From assembly GCF_907164915.1 (NCBI RefSeq), contig NC_061869.1, positions 44,761,771-44,825,770 on the forward strand: a stretch of 64,000 nucleotides of DNA, given 5' to 3'. Both the position numbers and the translations under genes were made by a program. The notes under the pieces were generated by a model. The model was not told where the DNA came from. It saw only the letters and a program-made list of their open reading frames with translations, and did not search any database. The DNA comes from Impatiens glandulifera. Taxonomy: Eukaryota; Streptophyta; Magnoliopsida; Ericales; Balsaminaceae. This document shows, piece after piece, positions 23,351-37,000 of the stretch; the first letter of the stretch is position 1; every line of letters starts with the position of its first letter.

Positions 23351-26300
23351 CCGATGGTTTTTTGAAAAACTATCGCAATTACCCCCAATACTTAGAATTA
23401 TTTTCAGTTTTTATAGAAAAAAAGTCAAAACCGATGGTTTTTTTTTGAAAAACCTTCGCAATTACCTCATTCCCAATACTTAGAATAATTTTCAATTTTT
23501 TTAGAAAGAGTCAAAAACCAAAGGTTTTTTGTAAACCATCGCAATTATCCCCTTCCCAATACTTAGAATTGTTATAGATTTTTTGGAAAAAGTTAAAACC
23601 GAGGGTTTTTTGAAAAACCATCGCAATTACCCCCTTTCCCAACACTTAGAATTATTTTCAATTTTTATGGGGAAAAAGTCAAAACGAGGGTTTTTTGAAA
23701 AACATTTGCAATTACCCTCTTCCCAACACTTAGAATTATTTTTAGTTTTTCTGTGTAAAAAGTCAAAACCTAGTGTTTATTGAAAAACTTTCACAATTAC
23801 CCATTTCCAAACACTTTGAATTATTTTCAGTTTTTATGGGGAAAAAGTCAAAACTGAGGGTTTTTTCGAAAAACCTTCGCAATTATCCCCTTCCCAATAC
23901 TTAGAGTTATTTTAAGATCTTTTGGAAATAGTAAAAAACGAGGGTTTTTTGAAAAACTTTCGCAATTACCCACTTCCTTACACTTAGAGTTATTTTTAGT
24001 ATTTGTGGGAAAAAGTCAAAACTGAGGGTTTTTTTGAAAAACCATCGCAATTACCCCTTTCCCAACACTTAGAATTATTTTCGGTTTATTTTGAAGAGTG
24101 AAAACCGAGGGTTTTTTTGAAATACCTTATCAATTACCCCTTCCCAATACTTAGAATTATTTTTAGATTTTTTGGAAAGAGTCAAAACCGAGGGTTTTTT
24201 GAAAAACTTTCGCAATTACCCATTTCCCAACACTTAGACTTATTTTAAGTTTCTATGGGGAAAAAGTCAAAACCGATGGTTTTTTTAAAAACCTTCGCAA
24301 TTATTCCCTTCCAACACATATAATTATTTTCTGTTTTTTTGGAAAAGTTAAAACTAAGGGTGTTTTTGAAAAAACCTTCGCAATTACCCCTTCCCGATAC
24401 TTAGATTTATTTTAAGATTTTTTAGAAAGAGTCAAAACCAAGGATTTTTTGAAAAAATTTCGTAATCACCCCTTCCCAACACTTATAATTATTTTCAGTT
24501 TTTCTGGGGAAAAAGTCAAAACCGAGGGTTTTTTGAAAAACTTTCATAATTACTCATTTCCCAACACTTAGAATTATTTTCAGTTTTTATTGGGTAAAAG
24601 TCAAAACCGAGGGTTTTTTCGAAAAACCTTCGCAATTATCCCCTTCCCAATACTTAGAGTTATTTTAAGATATTTTGGAAAGAGTTAAAATCGAGGGTTT
24701 TTTGAAAAACTTTCGCAATTACCCACTTCCTTACACTTAGAATTATTTTCAGTATTTATGGGGAAAAAGTCAAAACTGAGGGTTTTTTTGAAAAACCTTC
24801 GCAATTACCCCCTTCCCAACACTTATAATTATTTTCAGTTTATTTAGAAGAGTGAAAACCGATGATTTTTTTTGAAAAACCTTATCAATTATACCTTCCC
24901 AATACTTAGAATTATTTTAAGATTTTTTGAAAAAGGGTCAAAACCGAGGGTTTTTAGAAAAACTTTCGCAATTACCCCTTTCCCAACACTTAGAATTATT
25001 TTTAGTTTTTATGGGGAAAAAGTCAAAACCGAGGGTTTTTTTGAAAAACATTCGCAATTACCCTTCCTAACACTTAAAATTATTTTCAGTTTTTTTAGAA
25101 GAGTCAAAATCGAGGGTTTTTTGAAAAACCTTCGCAATTAAATCTGCCCTACACTTAGAATTATTTTCAATTTTTGTGGGGAAAAAGTCAAAACCGATGG
25201 TTTTTTAAAAAAATATCCGCAATTACCTCATTCCCAACACTTAGAATTATTTTCAATTTTTTTGGAAGAGTCAAAATAGAGAGTTATTTTGAAACCTTAG
25301 CAAATACCCCTTCCCAATACTAAGAATTATTTTTAGATTTTTTGGAAAGAGTCAACACCGAGGGTTTTTTGAAAAACTTTCGCAATTACCCATTTCCCAA
25401 CACTTAGAATTATTTTTAGTTTCTATAGGGACAAATTCAAAAACGATGGTTTTTTTGAAAAACATTCGCAATTACCCCCTTCCCAACACTTAGAATTATT
25501 TTCAGGTTTTTTGAAAGAGTTAAAAACGAGGGTTTTTTGAAAAACCTTCACAATTACACCTGCCCTACAGTTAGAATTATTTTCAGTTTTTATGGGGAAA
25601 AAGTCAAAACCGCTGTTTTTTTTAAAAAACCTTCGCAATTACCCCATTTGCAACACTTAGAATTATTTTCAGTTTTTTGGAAGAGTCAAAACAGAGAGTT
25701 ATTTTGAAAAACCTTAACAATTACCCCTTTCCAATACATAGAATTATTTTTAGATTTTTTGGAAATAGTCAAAACCGAGGGTTTTTTGAAAATATTTCGC
25801 AATTACCACTTCCCAACACTTAGAATTATTTTCAGTATTTATGGGGAAAAAGTCAAAACTGAGGGTTTTTTTGAAAAACCTTCGCAATTACCCCCTGCCC
25901 TACACTTAGAATAATTTTCAGTTTTTATATGACAAAAGTCAAAATCGATGGTTTTTAAAAAAAAAACCTTCGCAATTACCCCTTTCCCAACACTTAGAAT
26001 TATTTTTAGTTTTTATGGGGAAAAAGTCAAAAGCGAGGGTTTTTTTGAAAAACATTCGCAATTACCCCTTCCTAACACTTAGAATTATTTTCAGTTTTTT
26101 TAGAAGAGTCAAAACCGAGAGTTTTTTGAAAAACTTTCGCAATTACATATGCCCTACACTTAGAATTATTTCCAGTTTTTATGGGGAAAAAATCAAAACA
26201 GATGCTTTTTTAAAAAAAAAACCCTTCGCAATTATCCCATTCCCAACAATTAGAATTATTTTCAGTTTTTCTGAAAGAGTCAAAACAGAGAGTTATTTTA

Positions 26301-27699
26301 AAAACCTTAGCAATTACCCTTCCCAATACTTAGAATTATTTTAAGATTTTTTGGAAATAGTCAAAACCGAGGGTTTTTTAACAAAATTTAGCAATTACCC
26401 CTTCCCAACACTTAAAATTATTTTCAGTTTTTTTATTAGGAAAAAGTCAAAACCGAGTGTTTTTAGAAAAATTTTTCGCAATTACCCTTTTCCTAACACT
26501 TAGAATTATTTTTAGTTTTTATGGCGAAAATGTCAAAATTGAGGGATTGTTTGAAAAAACCATCATAATTTCCCTCTTCTCAACACTTAAAATTATTTTC
26601 AGTTTTTTTTGAAGAGTCAAAATCGAGGGTTTTTTAAAAAACTTTCGCAATTACCCCCTTCCCAACACTTAGAATTATTTTCAGTTTTTATGGGGAAAAA
26701 GTCAAAACCGAGGGTTTTTTGAAAAACTTTCGTAATTACACATTTCCCAACACTTTGAATTATTTTTAGTTTTTCTTGGGAAAAAGTCAAAACTGAGGGT
26801 TTTATTAAAAATCTTAGCAATTACCCCTTCCCAATAGTTAGAATTATTTTAAGATTTTTGGAAAGAGTCTAATCGAGGGTATTTTTGAAAACATCCGCAA
26901 TTACCCTCTTACAACACTTTGAATTATTTTCAGTTTTTATGGGAAAAAAGTTAAAATCGAGTGTTTTTTTGAAAAACCATCGCAATTACCTTCTTTCCAA
27001 CACTTTGAATTATTTTCAGTTTTTATGGTGAAAAAGTCAAAACCGAGGGTTTTTTGAAAAACTTTCACAATTACCCATTTACCAACCGTTTGAATTTTTT
27101 TTAATTTATATTGAGAAAAAGTCAAAATCGAGGGTTTTTTGAAAAACATTCGCAATTACCCATTTCCCATTACTTAGAATTATTTTCAATTTTTATGAGG
27201 AAAAAGTCAAAACCGATGGTTTTTTCAAAAACCTTCGCAATTACCCCTTCCCAACACTTAGAATTATTTTCATTTTTTATGGGGAAAAAGTAAAAACCGA
27301 GGGTTTTTTTGAAAAACCATCGCAATTACCCGTTCCCAACACTTAGAATTATTTTCAGTTTTTATGGGGAAAAAGTCAATTTCGAGTGTTTTTTTGAAAA
27401 CCATCGCAATTACCCTCTTCCCAACACTTTGAATTATTTTCAGTTTTAATGTTGAAAAAGTCAAAATAGAGGGTTTTTTGAAAAACTTTTGCAATTACCC
27501 ATTTCTCAACACTTAGAATTATTTTTAGTTTTTATGGGGGAAAAGTCAAAACCAAGGGTTTTTTTGAAAAACCTTCGCAATTACTCACTTCCCAACATTT
27601 CAAATTATTTTCAGTTTTTATGGGGAAAAAGTCAAAACCGAGGGTTTTTTTCAAAACTTTCACAATTACTCATTTCCCAACACTTTAAATTATTTTTAG

Positions 27700-28830
27700 T
27701 TTTTATGGGGAAAAAGTCAAAACCAATGATTTTTTTTTTGAAAACCTTCGCAATTACCCTCTCCCCAACAACTAAGAATTATTTTCAGCTTTTTTAAAGG
27801 GTCAAAACCGATGTTTTTTGAAAAACCTTCGCAATTACTATTTCTCAATATTTAGAATTATTTTAAATTTTTTTGGAAAGATTCAAAACCGAGGTTTTTT
27901 TTTTGAAAAACCTTTGCAATTAACCCCTTCCCAACACTTAGAATTATTTTCAGTTTTTATGGGAAAAAAGTCGAAATCGAGGGTTTTTTTGAAAAACATC
28001 CGCAATTACCCTTTTCCCAAAACTTAGAATTATTTTTAGTTTTTATGGCAAAAAAGTCAAAACCGAGGGTTTTTTGAAAAACTTTCGCAATTACCCTATT
28101 CCCAACACTAAGAATTATTTTCAAATTTTATGGGGAAAAAGTTAAAATCGAGTGTTTTTTTGAAAAACCATCGCAATTACCCTCTTCCCAACACTTTCAA
28201 TTATTTTCACTTTTTATGAGGAAAAAGTCAAAACCGATTGTTTTTTTGAAAAACCTTCGCAACTACCCCTTCCCAACACTTAGTATTATTTTCAGTTTTT
28301 ATGGGAAAAAAGTCAAAATCGAGTGTTTTTTTAAATACCATCGCAATTACGTCCCTCTTCCCAACACCTTGAATTATTTTCAGTTTTTATGGGGAAAAAG
28401 TCAAACAGAGGGTTTTTTGAAAAACTTTTACAATTACCCATTTCCCAACACTTAGAATTATTTTTAGTTTTATGGGGGAAAAGTCAAAACCAAGGGTTTT
28501 TTTTTAAAAACCTTCGCAATTACCCCCTTCCCAACACTTAAAATTATTTTCAGTTTTTATGGGAAAAAAGTCAAACCGAGGGTTTTTTTAAAAACATTCA
28601 CAATTACTCATTTCCCAACACTTTAAATTATTTTAAGTTTTTATGGGGAAAAAGTCAAAACCAATAATATTTTTTTTGAAAACCTTTGCAATTAACCTCT
28701 CCCCAACAACTAAGAATTATTTTCATCTTTTTTGATGAGTCAAAACCGATGTTTTTTTAAAAACCTTCGCAATTACCCTTTCACAATATTTAGAATTATT
28801 TTAATATTTTTTGGAAAGATTCAAAATTGA
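27700..28830 (+). repeat. Higher-order repeat, 940-bp spacing
   Basis: CTCTCCCCAACAACTAAGAAT plus GATTCAAAA landmarks recur at 27880 and 28820. They belong to the same subfamily as 21492/22421, so related blocks are separated by about 5 kb of other monomers. Confidence 0.7.
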
Positions 28831-29106
28831 GGGTTTTTTTGAAAAACCTTCGCAATTACCCCTTCCCTACACTTAGAATTATTTTCAGCTTTTATGTGGA
28901 AAAGTCAAAACCGATGTTTTTTTGAAAACTTTCGCAATTACCCATTTCCCAACACTTAGAATTATTTTTAGTTTTTAAGGGGAAAAAGTCAAAACCGAGG
29001 GTTTTTTTGAAATTTTTTTCGCAATTACCCTCTTCCCAACACTTTGAATTATTTTCAGTTTTTATGGGGAAAAAGTCAAAGCCGATGGTTTTTTTGAAAA
29101 ACCTTC

Positions 29107-32100
29107 GCAATTACCCCTTCCCAATACTTAGAATTATTTTAATATTTTTTGGGGAAAAAGTCAAAACCGAGGGTTTTTTCGAAAACCTTCACAATTATCA
29201 CCTTCCCAATACTTTGAGTTGTTTTAAGATCTTTTAGAAAGAGTTAAAACCGAGGGTTTTTTGAAAAAATTTCGCAATTACCCACTTCCTTACACTTAGA
29301 ATTATTTTCAGTATTTATGGGGAAAAAGTCAAAACTGAGGGTTTTTTGAAAAACTTTCGCAATTACCCATTTCCCAACACTTAGAATTATTTTTAGTTTT
29401 TATGGGGAAAAAGTCAAAACCGATGATTTTTTTAAAAACATTCGCAATTACCCCTTCCTAACACTTAGAATTATTTTCAATTTTTTTAGAAGAGTCAAAA
29501 CTGAGGGTTTTTTGAAAAACCTACGCAATTACATCTGCTCTACACTTAGAATTATTTCCTGTTTTTATGGGAAAAAAGTCAAAAACCGATGGTTTTTTTA
29601 AAAAACCTTCGCAATTACCCCCATTCCCAACACTTAGAATTATTTTCAGTTTTTTTTGTAAGAGTCAAAATAGAGAGATATTTTGAAAACCATAACAATT
29701 ACCCCTTCCCAACACTTAGAATTATTTTCAGTTTTTATAGGGAAAGAGTCAAAACCGAGAGTTTTTTTGAAAAATATTCACAATTATCCTTTCCCAACAC
29801 TTAAAATTATTTTTAGTTTTTATGGGAAAAAAGTCAAAACCGAGGGTTTTTTTTGAAAAATCTTCGCAATTACCCCCTTCCCAATACTTAGAATTATTAT
29901 CGGTTTTTTTGGAAGAGTCAAATCCGAGAGTTTTTTAAAAACCTTCGCAAAAACTCATTTCCCAACACTTAGAATAATTTTCAGTTTTTATGGGGAAAAA
30001 GTCAAAACCAAGGGTTTTTTTGAAAAACCTTAGCAATTACCCCTTCCCAATACTTAGAATTATTTTTAGATTTTTTGGAAAGAGTCAAAACCGATGGTTT
30101 TTTTTGTAAAATTATCGCAATTACCCTTTTCCCAACACATAGAATTATTTTCACTTTTTCTGGGGAAAAAGTCAAAACCGAGGGTTTTTTGAAAAAATTT
30201 CGCAATTACCCACTTCCCAATACTTCAAATTATTTTCATATTTTTTTGAAAAAGTCAAAACCAAGGGTTTTTTTGAAAAACCTTCGCAATTACCCCTTCC
30301 CAATACTTAGAATTATTTTAATATTTTTTGGGGAAAAAGTCAAAACCGAGGGTTTTTTCGAAAACCTTCACAATTATCACCTTCCCAATACTTTGAGTTG
30401 TTTTAAGATCTTTTAGAAAGAGTTAAAACCGAGGGTTTTTTGAAAAAATTTCGCAATCACCCACTTCATTACACTTAGAATTATTTTCAGTATTTATGGG
30501 GAAAAAGTCAAAACTGAGGGTTTTTTGAAAAACCTTCGCAATTACCCCTTACCCAACACTTAGAATTATTTTCAGTTTATTTGGAATAGTGAAAAACGAA
30601 TGAGTTTTTTTGAAAAACCTTATCAATTACTCATTCCCAATACTTAGAATTATTTTAAGATTTTTTGAAAAATGGTCAAAACCGAGGGTTTTTAGAAAAA
30701 CTTTCGCAATTACCCATTTCCCAGCACTTAGAATTATTTTTAGTTTTTATGGGGAAAAAGTCAAAACCGATGATTTTTTTAAAAACATTCGTAATTACCC
30801 CTTCCTAACACTTAGAATTATTTTCAATTTTTTTAGAAGAGTCAAAACTGAGGGTTTTTTGAAAAACCTACGTAATTACATCTGCTCTACACTTAGAATT
30901 ATTTCCTGCTTTTATGGGAAAAAAGTCAAAAACCGATGGTTTTTTTTAAAAAACCTTCGCAATTACCCCCATTCCCAACACTTAGAATTATTTTCAGTTT
31001 TTTTGTAAGAGTCAAAATAGAGAGATATTTTGAAAACCATAACAATTACCCCTTCCCAACACTTAGAATTATTTTCAATTTTTATAGGGAAAGAGTCAAA
31101 ACCGAGGGTTTTTTTGAAAAATATTCACAATTATCCTTTCCCAACACTTAAAATTATTTTTAGTTTTTATGGGAAAAAAGTCAAAACCGAGAGTTTTTTT
31201 TGAAAAATCTTCGCAATTACCCCCTTCCCAATACTTAGAATTATTATCGGTTTTTTTGGAAGAGTCAAATCCGAGAGTTTTTTAAAAACCTTCGCAAAAA
31301 CTCATTTCCCAACACTTAGAATAATTTTCAGTTTTTATGGGGAAAAAGTCAAAACCGAGGCTTTTTTGTAAAATCATCGACATTACCCCTTCCTAATATT
31401 TAGAATTATTTTCATATTTTTTTTAAAAGAGTTAAAACCGAGGTTTTTTTGAAAAACCTTCGCAATTACCCCTTCCTTACACTTAGAATTATTTTCATAT
31501 TTTTTTGATAGAGTTAAAACCGAGTGTTTTTTGAAAAACCTTCGCAATTACCCCTTCCTTACACTTAGAATTATTTTCAGTTTTAATGGGGAAAAGTCAA
31601 AACCGATGTTTTTTTGAAAACTTTCGTAATTACCCATTTCCAAACACTTAAAATTATTTTTAGATTTTAAGGGGAAAAAGTCAAAACCGAGGGTTTTTTT
31701 TGAAAAACTTTCGCAATTACCCTCTTCCCAACACATAAAATTATTTTCAGATTTTTTAGAAAAAGTCAAAACCAAGGGTTTTTTTGAAAACCTTCGCAAT
31801 TACCCCTTCCCAATACTTAGAATTATTTTAATATTTTTTGGAAAGAGTCAAAACCAAAGGTTTTTTGAAAAAAATTCGCAATTACCCCTTCCCAACACTT
31901 AGAATTATTTTCAGTTTTTCTGGGGAAAATGTCAAAACCGAGGGTTTTTTTGAAAACCTTCACAATTATCCCCTTCCCAATACTTAGAGTTGTTTTAAGA
32001 TCTTTTGGAAAGAGTTAAAACCGAGGGTTTTTTGAAACAATTTCGCAATTACCCACTTCCTTACACTTAGAATTATTTTCAGTATTTATGGGGAAAAAGT

Positions 32101-33100
32101 CAAAACCAAGGGTTTTTTTGAGAAACCTTATCAATTACCCCTTCCCAATACTTAGAATTATTTTAAGATTTTTTGAAAGACTCAAAACAGAGGGTTTTTT
32201 GAAAAACTTTCGTAATTACCCATTTCTCAACACTTAGAATAATTTTCAGTTTTTATGGGAGAAAGTAAAAACCGAGGGTTTTTGAAAAACTTTCGTAATT
32301 ACCCCTTCCCAACACTTAAAATTATTTTTAGTTTTTTTGGAAGAGTCAAAACCGAGGTTTTTGAAAAACCTTCGCAATTACATATGCCCTACACTTAGAA
32401 TTGTTTTCAATTTTTATGGGGAAAAAGTCAAAACCGATGGGTTTTTTTTTAAAACCTTCGCAATTACCCATTCCCAACACTTATAATTATTTTCAGTTTT
32501 TGTGGAAGAGTCAAAACAGAGAATTATTTTGAAAAAAGTTAGCAATTACCCCTTCCCAATACTTAGAATTATTTTTAGATTTTTTGGAAAGAGTCAAAAC
32601 CGATGGTTTTTTTGTAAAATTATCGCAATTACCCTTTTCCCAACACTTAGAATTATTTTCAGTTTTTCTGGGGAAAAAGTCAAAATCGAGGGTTTTTTTA
32701 AAAAAATTCGCACTTACCCACTTCCCAATACTTAAAATTATTTTCAGATTTTTTGGAAAAAGTCAAAACCATGGGTTTTTTTGAAAAACCATCGCAATTA
32801 CCCCTTCCCAATACTTAGAATTATTTTAATATTTTTTGGGGAAAAAGTCAAAACCGAGGGTTTTTTCGAAAACCTTCACAATTATCCCCTTCCCAATACT
32901 TAGAGTTGTTTTAAGATCTTTTAGAAAGAGTTAAAACCGAGGGTTTTTTGAAAAAATTTCGCAATTACCCACTTCCTTACACTTAGAATTATTTTCAGTA
33001 TTTATGGGGAAAAAGTCAAAACTGAGGGTTTCTTTGAAAAACCTTCGCAATTACCCCTTACCCAACACTTAGAATTATTTTCAGTTTATTTGGAATAGTG
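29107..33100 (+). repeat. Higher-order repeats of about 1.18-1.35 kb
   Basis: GTTTTAAGATCTTTT recurs at 29221, 30400, 31992 and 32908 (spacings 1179, 1592 and 916, all near multiples of 84). TATGGGGAAAAAGTC...CGATGATTTTTTT recurs at 29401 and 30748 (1347 bp). The 168-bp difference between 1347 and 1179 is two monomers gained or lost between copies. Confidence 0.75.
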
Positions 33101-33572
33101 AAAAACGAATGAGTTTTTTTGAAAAACCTTATCAATTACTCATTCCCAATACTTAGAATTATTTTAAGATTTTTTGAAAAATGGTCAAAACCGAGGGTTT
33201 TTAGAAAAACTTTCGCAATTACCCCCATTCCCAACACTTAGAATTATTTTCAGTTTTTTTGAAAGAGTCAAAACAGAGAGATATTTTGAAAACCATAGCA
33301 ATTACCCCTTCCCAACACTTAGAATTATTTTCAGTTTTTATAGGGAAAGAGTCAAAACCGAGGGTTTTTTTGAAAAATATTCACAATTACCCCTTCCTTA
33401 CATTTAGAATTATTTTCATATTTTTTTGATAGAGTTAAAACCGAGTGTTTTTTTTAAAACCTTCGCAATTACCCCTTCCTTACACTTAGAATTATTTTCA
33501 GTTTTATGGGGAAAAGTTAAAACCGATGTTTTTTTGAAAACTTTCGTAATTACACATTTCCAAACACTTAAA

Positions 33573-34072
33573 NNNNNNNNNNNNNNNNNNNNNNNNNNNN
33601 NNNNNNNNNNNNNNNNNNNNNNNNNNNNNNNNNNNNNNNNNNNNNNNNNNNNNNNNNNNNNNNNNNNNNNNNNNNNNNNNNNNNNNNNNNNNNNNNNNNN
33701 NNNNNNNNNNNNNNNNNNNNNNNNNNNNNNNNNNNNNNNNNNNNNNNNNNNNNNNNNNNNNNNNNNNNNNNNNNNNNNNNNNNNNNNNNNNNNNNNNNNN
33801 NNNNNNNNNNNNNNNNNNNNNNNNNNNNNNNNNNNNNNNNNNNNNNNNNNNNNNNNNNNNNNNNNNNNNNNNNNNNNNNNNNNNNNNNNNNNNNNNNNNN
33901 NNNNNNNNNNNNNNNNNNNNNNNNNNNNNNNNNNNNNNNNNNNNNNNNNNNNNNNNNNNNNNNNNNNNNNNNNNNNNNNNNNNNNNNNNNNNNNNNNNNN
34001 NNNNNNNNNNNNNNNNNNNNNNNNNNNNNNNNNNNNNNNNNNNNNNNNNNNNNNNNNNNNNNNNNNNNNNNN
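33573..34072. other. Assembly gap (500 N)
   Basis: Exactly 500 Ns, a conventional placeholder. Satellite is plus-oriented before and minus-oriented after, so the true sequence across an inversion is missing. Any ORF called across it is artefactual. Confidence 0.98.
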
Positions 34073-37000
34073 ATTTTTCCCCATAAAAACTAAAAATAAT
34101 TCTAAGTGTTGGGAACTGGGTAATTGCGAAAGTTTTTTCAATAAACCCTCAGTTTTGACAATTTACAATAAAAACTAAAAATAATTCAAAGTGTTAGGAA
34201 GGGATAATTGCGAAAGTTTTTCAAAAACCCTCAGTTTTGACTCTTTCCAAAAAATCATAAAATAAATCTAAGTATTGAGAAGGGAGTAATTGTTAAGGTT
34301 TTTAAAAAAACCCTCCGTTTTGACTCTTTCAAAAAAACTCAAAATAATTCTATGGAAGGGGTAATTGCGAAGGTTTTCAAAAAAAACCCTCAGTTTTGAC
34401 TTTTTCCAAAAAATCTTAAAACAATTCTAATTATTAGGAAGGCGGTAATTGTGAATGTTTTTCAAAAATCCCTCAGTTTTGAGTTTTTCCCTAAAAAAAC
34501 TAAAAGTAATTCTAAGTGTTGGGAAGGGGATAATTGCGAAGGTTTTTCAAAAAACCCTCGATTTTGAATTTTTCCCATAAAAAATGAAAATAATTCTAAG
34601 TGTTGGGAGTGGGGTAATTGCGAAAGTTTTTTAAAAAACCCTCGGTTTTGACTCTTTCCAAAAAATCTTAAAATAATTCTAAATATTGGGAAGGGGTAAT
34701 TGCAAATGTTTTTGAAAAAAACTCTCGATTTTGACTTTACTAAAAAAACTGAAAATAATTTTAAGTTTTTGAAGGGGGTAATTACAAAGGTTTTTTAAAA
34801 AACTCTCGGTTTTAACTCTTTTCAAAAAAACTAAAAAATAATTCTAAGTGTTGGGAAGGGGTAATTGCAAAAGTTTTTCAAACAACCTTTGGTTTTGACT
34901 TTTTCCTTATAAAAACTGAAAATAATTCTAAGTGTTGGGAAGGGGTAATTGCTAAGGTTTTTCAAAAAAATCCTCTGTCTTAACTCTTCCAAAAAATTGA
35001 AAATAATTTTAAATGTTGGGAAGGGGGGTAATTGCGAAGGTTTTTCAAAAAAACCCTCGGTTTTGACTTTTCCCTTTAAAAACTGAAAATAATTCTTAGT
35101 GTTGGGAAGAAGGTAATTACGAACGTTTTTCAAAAAAACCATCGGTTTTGACTTTTTCCCCATAAAAATGAAAAATAATTTTAAGTGTTGGAAAATGGGT
35201 AATTGCGAAAGTTTTTCAAAAAACCATCGGTTTTGACTTTTTCCTTATAAAAACTGAAAATAATTTTAAGTGTTGGGAATGGGGTAATTGCGAGAGTTTT
35301 TAAAAAACCATCGGTTTTGACTTTTCCTAAAAATCTTAAAATAATTCTAAGTGTTAGGAAGGGGTAATTGCGAAGGTTTTTCAAAAAAAAAACTTCAGAT
35401 TTGATTTTTTCCCCATAAAAACTGGAAATAATTCTAAATGTTGGGAACTGGGTAATTGTGAAAGTTTTTTCAAAAAACCCTCAGTTTTAATATTTTCCCA
35501 TAAAAACTGATAATAATTCAATGTGTTGGAACTGGGTAATTACGAAAGTTTTTAAAAAACCCTCAGTTTTGACTCTTTCCAAAAAAATCTTAAAATAAAT
35601 TTAAGTATTGGGAAGGGGTAATTGTTAAGGTTTTCAAAAAAACCCTCCGTTTTAACTCTTTCAAAAATATTGAAAGTAATTCTATGGAAGTAATTGCGAA
35701 GTTTTTTCAAAAAAACCCTCAGTTTTGACTTTTTCCCACTAAAAACTAAAAATAATTCTAGGTCTATGGAAAGGGTAATTGCGAAAGTTTTACAAAAAAA
35801 ACCCTAAAATAATTCAAAGGTTGGTAAGGAGGTAATTGTGAAAGTTTTCAAAAACCCATCGGTTTTGAATCATTCCAAAAAATCTTTAAACAAATCTAAG
35901 TATTAGGAAGGGGTAATTGTGAAAGTTTTTCAAAAAGCCCTCTATTTTGAATTTCTCCCTAAAAAAACTGAAAGTAATTTTGAGTGTTGAGAAATGGGTA
36001 ATTGCGAAGGTTTTTCAAAAAACCCTCGGTTTTGACTTTCCCCATTAAAAATAAAATAATTCTAAGTGTTAGGAAATGGGTAATTGCTGAGGTTTTTCAA
36101 AAATCTCTCGGTTTTGACTTTTCCCAAAAAACTGAAAATAATTCTAAGTGTTGAGAAATTAGTAATTGCGAAGGTTTTTCAAAAAACCTTCGGTTTTGAC
36201 TCTTCTAAAAAAAACTGAAAATAATTCTAAGTGTTGAGAAAGGGGTAATTACGAACGTTTTCAAAAAACCCTTGGATTTAACTCTTTCCAAAACTATGAA
36301 AATAATTCTAAGTATTTGGAAGGGGGTAATTGCGAAAAATTTCCAAAAACCCTTGGTTTTACTTTTCCCAAAAAATATGAAAATAATTCTAAGTGTTGGG
36401 AAATTTGTAATTGCGAAGGTTTTTCCAAAAACCCTCGATTTTTACTTTTCCCAAAAAAACTAAAAAAAATTCAAATTGTTGGCAAATGGGTAATTGCAAA
36501 GGTTATTCAAAAAACCATCAGTTTTAACTCTTCTCTAAAAAACTGAAAATAATTCTAAGTGTTGGGAAGGGGGTAATTGCAAAAGTTTTCAAAAAACACA
36601 CGGTTTTGACTTTTTCCAAAAAAAAACTGAAAATAATTCTAAGTGTTGGGAAAAATTAGTAATTGCGAAAGTTTTTCAAAAAACCCTCGGTTTGTACTTT
36701 TTCCCCATAAAACTGAAAACAATTCTAAGTGTTGGGAAGGGTAATTGCGAAAGTTTTTCAAAAAACCCTCGGTTTTCACTCTTTCCAAAAAATCTTAAAA
36801 TAATTCTAAGTATTGGGAAGGGGATAATTTTGAAAGTTTTTCAAAAAACCCTAGGTTTTAAATTTTTCCCTATAAAATCTGAAAATAATTGTAAATGTTG
36901 GGAAGAGGGAAATTGCAAAGGTTTTTCAAAAAAATCATCGGTTTTGACTCTTCTCAAAAAAACTGAAAATAATTCTAAGTGTTGTGAATGGGGTAATTGC

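Larger units (their letters stand above)
20693..33572 (+). repeat. 84-bp satellite array, block 1 (plus orientation)
   Basis: Tandem monomers of about 81-85 bp. Taking CTTAGAATTATTTTCAG as the start, the unit continues TTTTTATGGGGAAAAAG, TCAAAACCGAGGG, TTTTTTGAAAAACC, TTCGCAATTACC and CCTTCCCAACA. There are at least three variants: a long type with TTTTTATGGGGAAAAAG, a shorter type with AAGATTTTTTGGAAAGAG, and one with TTTTTTGGAAGAG. Roughly 150 monomers are present. The block is interrupted once, by a MITE at 20904-21168. It ends in an assembly gap. Confidence 0.97.

Noticed and set aside
20664..33407. Dozens of open frames of 60-130 codons in the plus-oriented satellite
   Set aside because: They are translations of the 84-bp tandem repeat in various frames, on both strands, with no start or regulatory context. 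Not genes.
33416..34178. Open frames of 241 and 250 codons across the N gap
   Set aside because: They consist mostly of undetermined bases and join arrays of opposite orientation; artefactual.
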